5,464 nt of DNA, from positions 8,610 through 14,073 of the forward strand of contig JAMWZF010000039.1 of NCBI GenBank assembly GCA_024304875.1, given 5' to 3'. Below, piece by piece: positions 1 through 5,464 of the stretch. The position numbers and the translations under genes were made by a program. This DNA comes from Paracoccaceae bacterium. Lineage in GTDB: Bacteria > Pseudomonadota > Alphaproteobacteria > Rhodobacterales > Rhodobacteraceae. The notes beneath the pieces are model-generated. The model did no database searches. It was not told where the DNA came from and saw nothing but the letters and a program-made list of their open reading frames with translations. Each line of letters begins with the position of its first letter. Position 1 is the first letter of the stretch.

Positions 1-187
1 GCCCGAGGTCCAGAACGGCAGCGCCTTCGCCGCCGAGGGCGCGCAGATCGCCGCGGGCGTGCCGCTTCAGGTCGAGGAAGGGCCGGACTTCCGCACCTTC
101 CGCATCGGGCTCTTCGGTCTCGACAAGCTGGCGGACCCCGGCGCCACTCTGGCGCGGCTGAAGCCGGTGCTCGACACGGTGCTCTAG
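1..187 (+). CDS. C-terminal fragment of a probable class V PLP-dependent aminotransferase
   Basis: Only the last 61 codons (reading from base 2) and a TAG stop lie in the window; the gene enters from the left edge. The fragment contains DFRTFRIGLFGLDKL followed by a helix ending in LKPVLDTVL. In alanine-glyoxylate/serine-glyoxylate-like class V aminotransferases, the small C-terminal domain carries an FRIG.FG segment near the end, followed by a last helix. That is the basis for the call. The PLP-binding lysine and substrate residues are outside the window, so substrate and exact subfamily cannot be stated. The stop codon (185-187) overlaps the stop of the convergent hydroxylase gene within a shared CTAG. 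No terminator hairpin with a T-run is visible at this junction. The family call is an inference from a short tail. Confidence 0.6.
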   Translation, partial: PEVQNGSAFAAEGAQIAAGVPLQVEEGPDFRTFRIGLFGLDKLADPGATLARLKPVLDTVL

Positions 188-1386
188 CCCCGCGCCCCGA
201 GGCCGAGGCGCATGAGGCCCCGGCGGACGGGGGCGAGGCCGTGCAGCGCCTCAATGCCCCTGGCCCGCAGGTCGCGGGCGACCGGCGCGCCGGCCATGGA
301 GGCGCGGTTCAGCGCGTCGATGCCCGCCACGCGGGCGATGATGTCCGGGTGCCGGCGGCGGGCGTAGCGGTCCAGCATGTCGGAACTGCCCAGCCGGTCC
401 GGCGCCTGGGCGGCGAGGTCGAGCAGGCAGCCGAGGTCCGCCAGCGACATGTTGAGCCCCTGCGCCCCGATGGGCGGCAGCACATGCGCCGCCTCGGCCA
501 TCAGCGCCGTGCGGGGGCCGGTCATGGCTCCGGCCAGTTGCGAGATGATCGGCCAGACGGTGCGGCGGGTGACGAGGGTCAGTGGGCCGAGAACCCCTGC
601 GGAGCGCGCGGTGGCCTCCGCCTCGAAGACCTCTTCGGGCAGGGCGGCCAGCCGCTCGGCCTCCGCCCCGCGCTCCATCCAGACCACGGCGGAACAGGGC
701 CGGCCCTCCAGATCGGGCAGGGGGACGAGGGTGAAGGGCCCGCCCGTCCGATGCACCTCGGTCGAGACGTTGCCGTGCGGAATGTCATGGGCGACTGCGA
801 AGGTCACCGCCTTCTGGCCGTAGCGGATCGTCCGCACCCCGATGCCGAGCGCCTCGCGCACCGGGCTGCCGCGCCCGTCCGCGCCGATCAGCAGGCGGGC
901 CGAGACGCGGTCCCCGTCGGTCAGCCGCACCAGCGCCGCCTCGCTGCGGGCAGTCAGGCCGGCGAAGCCGGTCCCGGGGCGGAACTCGACGGTCGGCAGT
1001 TCGGCCAGCCGCGCCACCATCTCGCGGCGCAGCAGCCAGTTGGGCAGGTTCCAGCCGAAGGGCCGGCCGGGGTCCAGGTCCGCCGCCTCGAAATCGCGGG
1101 TGACGCGGGCCACCGGCTCCGGCCCGCCGGCATCGACGATGCGCATGACGGTCAGCGCCGCGGCATGGGGGGCGAGGGCGTCCCACAGACCCGCCCGCTC
1201 CAGCAGGGCCTGCGCGGGCTGGAGGAACGCCGTGGTCCGCAGGTCCGCCCCCTCGGCCCGGGCCTCGGTCACCGGCAGGGCGGGATCGACGCAGATCACG
1301 CGAAAGCCCGCCGCGCCGAAGGCCGCCGCCGCGGTCAGCCCGGCCACGCCGCCGCCGGAAATCAGGATGTCGGTGGTCTTGGTCAT
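184..1386 (-). CDS. UbiH/UbiF-family FAD-dependent hydroxylase (probable ubiquinone biosynthesis)
   Basis: A 400-residue protein, the usual length for the UbiH/UbiF/UbiL flavin monooxygenases that hydroxylate the ubiquinone ring precursor with O2 and NAD(P)H. Visible motifs: the Rossmann FAD signature ILISGGGVAGL at residues 8-17 (GxGxxG at 11-16); an R-rich substrate/FAD segment around 117-122; the second FAD/NAD(P)H motif LIGADGRGSPVR at 166-177; and the C-terminal FAD ribityl motif AEAAHVLPPIGAQGLNMSLAD at 297-317. The last motif has Ala-Glu where the classical family has Gly-Asp, while the H..P..GQGxN-like core is kept. The start was chosen at MTKTTDIL because the FAD motif begins there. 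The reading frame stays open 98 codons further upstream, but that part is Arg/Pro-rich and unlike any family member. No clear Shine-Dalgarno is seen before this ATG. Which ring position it hydroxylates (UbiH, UbiF or UbiL role) cannot be told from sequence alone. It is transcribed divergently from the GntR gene and converges on the aminotransferase. Confidence 0.88.
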   Translation of the reverse strand: MTKTTDILISGGGVAGLTAAAAFGAAGFRVICVDPALPVTEARAEGADLRTTAFLQPAQALLERAGLWDALAPHAAALTVMRIVDAGGPEPVARVTRDFEAADLDPGRPFGWNLPNWLLRREMVARLAELPTVEFRPGTGFAGLTARSEAALVRLTDGDRVSARLLIGADGRGSPVREALGIGVRTIRYGQKAVTFAVAHDIPHGNVSTEVHRTGGPFTLVPLPDLEGRPCSAVVWMERGAEAERLAALPEEVFEAEATARSAGVLGPLTLVTRRTVWPIISQLAGAMTGPRTALMAEAAHVLPPIGAQGLNMSLADLGCLLDLAAQAPDRLGSSDMLDRYARRRHPDIIARVAGIDALNRASMAGAPVARDLRARGIEALHGLAPVRRGLMRLGLGARG

Positions 1387-1552
1387 GCCGCGCAAGGTAG
1401 CGCCGGGCGGGACGGACGCAACGGGACATAATGGCCGGCGTGGCACTCCCGGCCCCGCCGTGCCGCCGCATCGGGCCGACCGAGCCCCCGGTGGCGGCCG
1501 GTCCACCCGAAGATGGGTATCTGGGCCCTGCCGAAGCCGAAAGCGTGGCTCC

Positions 1553-1589
1553 TTCTGCTTCATTCTGGCAGGAAAACGCATCTTCTGGC
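1553..1589. repeat. Helically phased TTCTG direct repeats
   Basis: TTCTG occurs at 1553-1557, 1563-1567 and 1583-1587. The last two copies extend to TTCTGGC (1563-1569 and 1583-1589). The spacings of 10 and 20 bp put the copies on the same face of the helix. They lie in the lower-GC part of the divergent region, about 90-125 bp before the GntR start. This is compatible with a binding site for a regulator or RNA polymerase, but no known consensus is recognised and chance is possible. Confidence 0.3.
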
Positions 1590-1631
1590 GGCCGGCGTCC
1601 TGCCCGCGCGACGGTCGTGCGACTTGCCGCG

Positions 1632-1646
1632 GCCCCCGTCGGGGGC
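1632..1646 (+). other. GC hairpin in the probable 5' leader of the GntR gene
   Basis: GCCCCC-GTC-GGGGGC forms a 6-bp all-GC stem with a 3-base loop, extendable by one G-T pair. It ends 18 bases before the ribosome binding site. No T-run follows (TTAGG), so it does not look like a classical intrinsic terminator. It could be an mRNA-stabilising leader stem, or a chance stem in GC-rich DNA. Confidence 0.35.
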
Positions 1647-1664
1647 TTAGGAAGGAAGGGTTCG

Positions 1665-1670
1665 GGAGGA
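1665..1670 (+). promoter_or_regulatory. Ribosome binding site of the GntR gene
   Basis: GGAGGA lies 8 bases before the ATG at 1679. It is a near-perfect Shine-Dalgarno sequence and fixes the start codon of the regulator, whose frame is otherwise open far upstream. Confidence 0.85.
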
Positions 1671-1678
1671 CAGGACTC

Positions 1679-2332
1679 ATGACAGACCCCCGCGCTTCCC
1701 AGAGGGACGCCTACGGGCTGATCCTCGAAGCGATCGACACCGGCCTCTACAAGCCCGGCGACCGGCTGGTGGAGAGCGAGCTCGCCGAGCGCTTCGGCGT
1801 CTCGCGCACGCCCATCCGCGAGGCGCTGCAACGGCTCGAGACCCAGTCGCTGCTGACCCGGGACGGCCGGTCCCTCATCGTCGCCTCGCTCGATCACAAC
1901 CAGCTGGCCGAGCTCTACGTCGTCCGGGGCGAGCTGGAAGGTCTGGCGGCGCGGCTGGCGGCCAAGCACGCGACGCCCGAGGAGGTGCGCCTGCTGCGCG
2001 ACATGCTGGAGCGGGACAAGGCGCTCGAGCGAAACCCCGAGGCCCTGGCCCGCGCCAACAGGCGCTTTCACCGGCAGATCCACCTGGCCAGCCACAACCG
2101 GTTCCTCGTGCAGCAGCTCGACCTCGTCCACAGGTCGATGGCGCTGCTCGCGACCACTTCCATCGCGGCGGACGGCCGTGGCACCGATACCCTGCGCGAG
2201 CACGAGACCATCGTCACGGCGATCGAGGCGGGAGACGGGGACGCGGCCTATGCGGCCCTGCGCGACCATATCTCCAAGGCCTTCGTCACCCGGCTGAAGC
2301 TCGACGCCGAGGCGGTGGAGGCCGCCGAGTAG
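1679..2332 (+). CDS. GntR-family transcriptional regulator, FadR/FCD subfamily
   Basis: A 217-residue DNA-binding regulator of normal length for the FCD branch of GntR proteins, which bind operator DNA as dimers and sense small organic acids or similar metabolites. The N-terminal winged helix-turn-helix spans about residues 8-70. It includes the typical LYKPGDRLVESELAERFG (23-40) and the recognition-helix block VSRTPIREALQRLE (41-54). The C-terminal all-helical FCD ligand domain spans about 75-205. Its probable metal-ligand positions are Asn127 (in NRRFH, where many members have Asp), His131, His175 (LREHE) and His197 (LRDH). The start is set by ATG at 1679 behind a strong GGAGGA. Neighbours do not reveal the target: the hydroxylase is divergent, and the glycosyltransferase converges and overlaps the last 47 bp. 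Autoregulation or control of the hydroxylase through the shared intergenic region is possible but unproven. The inducer is unknown. Confidence 0.92.
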   Translation: MTDPRASQRDAYGLILEAIDTGLYKPGDRLVESELAERFGVSRTPIREALQRLETQSLLTRDGRSLIVASLDHNQLAELYVVRGELEGLAARLAAKHATPEEVRLLRDMLERDKALERNPEALARANRRFHRQIHLASHNRFLVQQLDLVHRSMALLATTSIAADGRGTDTLREHETIVTAIEAGDGDAAYAALRDHISKAFVTRLKLDAEAVEAAE

Positions 2333-4208
2333 CGCCGCCGGGCTGGGGCAGGTAGAGGCCGTGGGCGGTCTTGTCCCAGTAGAACGGCCGGCTCATCAGC
2401 TCGAAGAGCCCCTTCCACGCGGCCACGGCCGCCAGCGGGAAGTAGAGGTGCAGGGTTGGCGCCCAGATCATCAGCCCGGGCTTGCCGGCCCGGCGGACCG
2501 CCAGGGCCGCGGCGGTGACGTTCAGGAGTTCGCTGGTGACGAAGACGGCCGCCAGCGTCAGAACCAGGGGCCCGGCGAGTGCGCCCGTGACGGGATGCGG
2601 CAGGCCGAGGGGGATGGCCCAGAACGACCAGAGCACCGGCGCCAGCAGCACCTGAACCAGCGTGCCGAGAAAATGCACCTGCAGCCTGAGAAAGGCCCGC
2701 GGGCCGAGGTCCCGCCAGAGCCTGGCAGGTCGGCGCATGTGCACCGCGTAGGTCAGCCCGTAGCCCTTGAGCCAGCGCGAGCGCTGCTTGATCCAAGGCC
2801 AGATGTGGCAGTTCGCCTCTTCCTCGGTCACGGTCTCGATCAGCTCGGTCCGGTATCCCGCGCGGGCAAGGCGGATGCCGAGGTCGGCGTCCTCGGTCAC
2901 GTTGTGGGCATCCCAGCCGCCCAGCTCCTCGATCACCGAACGGCGCAGGAACAGGGTCGTCCCGCCGAGGGGGATCACCAGGCCCAGCTTCTCCAGTCCG
3001 GGCAGCATGACCCGGAACCACATGGCGTATTCGAGGGTGAAGCAGCGGGCGATCCAGTTTGCCGAGTCGTTGTAGTAGTCCAGAACCCCCTGGAGGCAGG
3101 CCACCCGGGGCGGGGCGGCCGCGAAGCGGGCGACCACCTTGCCGATCTGGTCCGGCGCGGGGGCGTCTTCGGCATCGTAGATCCCGATGATCGACCCCCG
3201 GGCGAACTCGAGCGCGTAGTTGAGCGCCCGCGGCTTGGTCTTGAGGGTGCCCTCGGGGACCGTGATCGCGCGGATCCAGGGCGGCAGGCGGATGGCCGCG
3301 ATCGTCGCCTGGGTGACAGCGTCATCGGCCTCCAGCACCAGGCAGATGTCGAGGCACTCGTGCGGATAGTCCACGCGCCGCAGCCGCGAGAGCAGGTGAG
3401 AGGCGATGGCCCGCTCCCGGTAGAGTGGCACCAGGATCGACACGACCGGCCGCCGCAGGAGGCGCGCCGCGGGTGCGGGGGCCGGGCGGCGTCGGTCGAT
3501 CAGGAAGCGCAGGAGGGCGGCGGCCCGCAATGCGGTGGTCAGGACGAGGGTCAGGATCGCCAGCGCCGCCAGCCCGCCGAACGTGGCCTGCGGGGCCAGC
3601 GTCATGCCCGCGCCGATGAGACCGAGGAGGGCGAGGATGAGGACCGCCGCCCGGCCGCGCCGCCAGTTCCGGCAGCTCAGTTCGGCATCCACCCCCGTTT
3701 CGGCCCGGCGGATCAGATCCGACCGCGCCGCCCGTTGCAGCGCGGTATTGAGCGCCGCCTCGGTCGTCACCGCGAGGGAGATCGGCCCCAGCGCGGCGAT
3801 GAGCTCGGTCGCCGCCCGGCGGGCCACCTCGGGCCGGGCGGTCAGCACCACCGTGTCGCCCCCCGCCCGCCGCCAGGGCAGGACCCCGAGCCTGGCGCAG
3901 CGCGCCGCGCCGAGCCGGGCGATCAGGACCGGGTCGGGCGGCTCGACCAGCGGATCCACGACGAGCGCGCCGGCCACCCGCGCCTCGGCCGCGGCGATGT
4001 CGGACTGCGGCAGGCCGAGCCGCCGGTGCAGCGCATCGGCCAGCCGTGCGTCCGTCCGTTCGATCCGGGCGTCGATGTCGAAGAGCGCGCGGGTCGACAG
4101 AACCCCTTGCCGCACCAGCTCGCGACCGACCGGGTCCAGTCCTCGCTGACCCGGCGCGGCGGCGGGCCGCATCCGTTCGGGCCGCACCGTGGCCGTCTGT
4201 TCCGTCAT
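2286..4208 (-). CDS. Membrane glycosyltransferase family 2 with GspE/MshE-like N-terminal domain
   Basis: A 640-residue inner-membrane GT2 enzyme of the cellulose-synthase-like type, probably adding sugars from a nucleotide-sugar donor to a growing polysaccharide. Residues about 23-160 resemble the N-terminal domain of GspE/MshE ATPases (PVGRELVRQGVL at 26-37, LGLPQSDI at 64-71, RLGVLPW..GDTVVLTARPE at 106-127). Two membrane segments follow (about 186-205 and 210-230). The catalytic domain has VSILVPLYRE (256-265), EADD (293-296), DAED (345-348, the D-x-D equivalent), TED (438-440, probable catalytic base) and QRSRW (475-479, the QxxRW motif of processive synthases). Further membrane segments lie near 510-535, 546-570 and 581-601, then FYWDKTAHG and a Pro/Arg-rich tail. 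The start at 4208 is preferred because GGGGGA precedes it. An ATG at 4223, 5 codons longer, has only a weak AAGG. The gene overlaps the convergent GntR gene by 47 bp and has CtrA-type boxes upstream. Donor and product are unknown; NfrB and BcsA are the nearest known architectures. Confidence 0.87.
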   Translation of the reverse strand: MTEQTATVRPERMRPAAAPGQRGLDPVGRELVRQGVLSTRALFDIDARIERTDARLADALHRRLGLPQSDIAAAEARVAGALVVDPLVEPPDPVLIARLGAARCARLGVLPWRRAGGDTVVLTARPEVARRAATELIAALGPISLAVTTEAALNTALQRAARSDLIRRAETGVDAELSCRNWRRGRAAVLILALLGLIGAGMTLAPQATFGGLAALAILTLVLTTALRAAALLRFLIDRRRPAPAPAARLLRRPVVSILVPLYRERAIASHLLSRLRRVDYPHECLDICLVLEADDAVTQATIAAIRLPPWIRAITVPEGTLKTKPRALNYALEFARGSIIGIYDAEDAPAPDQIGKVVARFAAAPPRVACLQGVLDYYNDSANWIARCFTLEYAMWFRVMLPGLEKLGLVIPLGGTTLFLRRSVIEELGGWDAHNVTEDADLGIRLARAGYRTELIETVTEEEANCHIWPWIKQRSRWLKGYGLTYAVHMRRPARLWRDLGPRAFLRLQVHFLGTLVQVLLAPVLWSFWAIPLGLPHPVTGALAGPLVLTLAAVFVTSELLNVTAAALAVRRAGKPGLMIWAPTLHLYFPLAAVAAWKGLFELMSRPFYWDKTAHGLYLPQPGGATRRPPPPRRRASAG

Positions 4209-4212
4209 CCCG

Positions 4213-4218
4213 TCCCCC
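4213..4218 (-). promoter_or_regulatory. Ribosome binding site favouring the inner start of the glycosyltransferase
   Basis: Read on the minus strand, GGGGGA lies at -10 to -5 from the ATG at 4208 and can pair with the 16S rRNA tail through six positions, one of them G-U. The alternative ATG at 4223 has only AAGG (complement of 4228-4231) at a similar distance. Confidence 0.5.
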
Positions 4219-4252
4219 GACATGGCGCCTTAACGGAAGTGGGGGATACAGG

Positions 4253-4279
4253 TTAACGGAGCGTTAACATCGCGTTAAC
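4253..4279. promoter_or_regulatory. Tandem CtrA-type binding site (TTAA-N7-TTAA-N7-TTAAC)
   Basis: Three GTTAAC hexamers start at 4252, 4263 and 4274, exactly 11 bp apart. They give two overlapping perfect matches to the CtrA consensus TTAA-N7-TTAAC. Because GTTAAC is palindromic, both strands match. The last copy sits in a 12-bp perfect palindrome, CGCGTTAACGCG (4271-4282). A fourth, off-phase TTAACG lies at 4230-4235. I saw no other TTAA in this GC-rich window. The array lies about 30-70 bp before the glycosyltransferase start and after the carA stop. The only gene it faces is the glycosyltransferase. Known fact: CtrA is the alphaproteobacterial response regulator controlling cell cycle or motility genes through this motif. 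Inference: this promoter is a CtrA target. Confidence 0.7.
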
Positions 4280-4296
4280 GCGGGCTCGATTGCCGA

Positions 4297-5457
4297 TCAG
4301 GCGACCTCGGTCCGGCCGGCCATGGCGGCCGAGAAGCGTTCGAACAGGTAATAGCTGTCCTGCGGGCCGGGGCTCGCCTCGGGATGGTACTGCACCGAAA
4401 ACACCGGCCGGTCCGACATCGCGATGCCGCAGTTCGACCCGTCGAACAGGCTGACGTGGGTCTCGGACACCCCCTGGGGGAGGGTCTGGGTGTCGACCGT
4501 GAAGCCGTGGTTCATCGAGGTGATCTCGACCTTGCCGGTGGTCAGGTCCTTGACCGGATGGTTCGCGCCGTGGTGGCCATGGTTCATCTTGACCGTCCGG
4601 GCGCCGAGGGCGAGGGCCAGCATCTGGTGGCCCAGGCAGATGCCGAAGACCGGGATCTCCGTCCTGCCCAGGACGTCGCGGATCATCGGCACGGCGTAGT
4701 CGCCCGTCGCCGCAGGATCGCCGGGGCCGTTGGACAGGAACAGCCCGTCGGGCCGATGCGCCAGCACCTCCTCGGCCGTCGCGGTGGCGGGCAGGACGGT
4801 GACGTCGCAGCCGGCCGAGGCGAGGCAGCGCAGGATGTTGCGCTTGGCGCCGTAGTCCACGGCGACGACCTTGTGCCGGGGGCTGTCCTGCGTTCCGAAG
4901 CCATTGGGCCAGGCCCACCGGGTCTGGTCCCAGCGGTAGGACTGGGCGCAGGTGACGTCCCGGGCGAGGTCGCGGCCGACGAGGCCGGGGAAGGCGCGGG
5001 CCGCCCTGACCAGCGCCTCGATGTCGAAGTTGCCCTCGGGGTCGTGGGCGAGCGCGACATGGGGCGCGCCCTGGTGGCGGATCGCCCGGGTCAGGGCGCG
5101 GGTGTCCACGCCGCCGATGCCGATGCGCCCCCGGCTGGCCAGCCAGTCGCCGAGCTCTCCGGCCGAGCGCCAGTTCGACGGCGCGGTCGGGTCCCATTTG
5201 ACCACCATGCCCGCCGCCACCGGGTCCGCCGTCTCGTCGTCCTCGGGGTTCACGCCGACGTTGCCGATGTGCGGGAAGGTGAAGGTCACGATCTGCCCGG
5301 CGTAGGAGGGATCGGTCATGATCTCCTGGTAGCCGGTCATCGCGGTGTTGAAGCAGAGCTCCGCCTCGGCCTGGCCGGTGGCGCCGAAGCCGCGGCCGTA
5401 GAAGAGCGTTCCGTCGGCGAGGGCGAGGCAGGCGGTGGGCTTGGGCATCTGGGGCAT
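4297..5457 (-). CDS. carA: Carbamoyl-phosphate synthase small subunit (glutamine amidotransferase)
   Basis: CarA hydrolyses glutamine and channels the ammonia to CarB, which makes carbamoyl phosphate for arginine and pyrimidine synthesis in the cytoplasm. The 386-residue length is normal for the family. The N-terminal CarA domain (about 1-150) shows FNTAMTGYQEIMTDPSYAGQ (36-55) and the GIGGVDTRALTR segment (113-124). The class I amidotransferase domain (about 195-380) has VDYGAKRNILR (200-210), SNGPGDP (242-248), the nucleophile Cys274 in FGICLGHQ (271-278) and the triad partners His358 and Glu360 in YHPEASPGP (357-365). All key residues are present. The start is the ATG at 5457; a second Met three codons in (5448) is the only close alternative. 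The window ends 7 bases upstream, so its ribosome binding site and promoter cannot be judged. carB is not on the 3' side; the glycosyltransferase follows 73-88 bp later, depending on its start. Confidence 0.97.
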   Translation of the reverse strand: MPQMPKPTACLALADGTLFYGRGFGATGQAEAELCFNTAMTGYQEIMTDPSYAGQIVTFTFPHIGNVGVNPEDDETADPVAAGMVVKWDPTAPSNWRSAGELGDWLASRGRIGIGGVDTRALTRAIRHQGAPHVALAHDPEGNFDIEALVRAARAFPGLVGRDLARDVTCAQSYRWDQTRWAWPNGFGTQDSPRHKVVAVDYGAKRNILRCLASAGCDVTVLPATATAEEVLAHRPDGLFLSNGPGDPAATGDYAVPMIRDVLGRTEIPVFGICLGHQMLALALGARTVKMNHGHHGANHPVKDLTTGKVEITSMNHGFTVDTQTLPQGVSETHVSLFDGSNCGIAMSDRPVFSVQYHPEASPGPQDSYYLFERFSAAMAGRTEVA

Positions 5458-5464
5458 GAGGCTC

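Larger units (their letters stand above)
1387..1678. other. Divergent intergenic control region between hydroxylase and GntR gene
   Basis: This stretch of about 290 bp must hold the promoters of both divergent genes. Its middle (about 1511-1600) is visibly less GC-rich than its surroundings. It contains phased TTCTG repeats, a 7-bp inverted repeat (GAAGATG 1509-1515 / CATCTTC 1579-1585) and a GC hairpin at 1632-1646. On the minus strand, CATTATGTC (complement of about 1425-1433) is a weak -10-like candidate about 40 bp before the hydroxylase start, without a convincing -35 box. On the plus strand no strong sigma-70 promoter is obvious; TTGCCG at 1624 is only a weak -35-like match. Two plus-strand short open frames (1431-1682 and 1513-1650) cross it without a recognisable product. 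I see no tRNA, known riboswitch or mobile element. Confidence 0.55.

Noticed and set aside
842..1678. Extension of the GntR protein upstream into a 496-residue frame
   Set aside because: The upstream part is antisense to the hydroxylase and has no domain pattern. The ATG at 1679 has a strong ribosome binding site and gives the standard family length.
1387..1680. Extension of the hydroxylase by 98 residues to an ATG at 1680
   Set aside because: The FAD motif should lie at the N-terminus, as it does from the ATG at 1386. The extension is Arg/Pro-rich, unlike the family, and would cover the whole divergent promoter region.
2361..4256. A 631-codon open frame on the plus strand opposite the glycosyltransferase
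   Set aside because: The translation is rich in Arg, Gly, Gln and Pro with no family motif. It is a shadow of the GC-biased minus-strand gene, which has clear GT2 motifs.
4271..4282. CGCGTTAACGCG palindrome as a carA terminator
   Set aside because: It is a 12-bp palindrome without a loop or T-run, and it belongs to the phased CtrA-type box array.
4683..5197. Other open frames inside carA (for example 4683-5060 and 4952-5305)
   Set aside because: They are out of frame or antisense to carA, which has its full catalytic triad and family length. Their translations are low-complexity Arg/Pro/Ala/Ser sequence.

Overview
The window is very GC-rich and densely coded. It looks like a chromosomal segment of an alphaproteobacterium, most likely Rhodobacterales (Rhodobacter/Paracoccus-like). 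The reasons are the style of the CarA and UbiH/UbiF-family proteins, strong G/C bias at third codon positions, and perfect CtrA-type TTAA-N7-TTAAC boxes. No RNA gene, insertion sequence, CRISPR array or phage gene was seen.

Layout, left to right: (i) the last 61 codons of a plus-strand gene, probably a class V PLP-dependent aminotransferase; (ii) a minus-strand UbiH/UbiF-family FAD hydroxylase whose stop codon shares a CTAG with that gene; (iii) a divergent intergenic region of about 290 bp with a GC hairpin, helically phased TTCTG repeats and a good ribosome binding site; (iv) a plus-strand GntR/FadR-type (FCD) regulator; (v) a large minus-strand membrane glycosyltransferase 2 that overlaps the regulator's 3' end by 47 bp and carries a GspE/MshE-like N-terminal domain; (vi) a short intergenic segment with a tandem CtrA-type box; (vii) minus-strand carA, complete except that its upstream control region lies outside the window.

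The genes do not form one pathway: carA feeds arginine and pyrimidine synthesis, and the hydroxylase probably acts in ubiquinone synthesis. The most interesting unit is the glycosyltransferase with its upstream triplet of phased TTAA boxes. This suggests a polysaccharide-synthesising, possibly c-di-GMP-responsive membrane enzyme under cell-cycle/motility regulator CtrA. The boxes are read directly from the sequence; the regulatory and ligand-binding links are inference.
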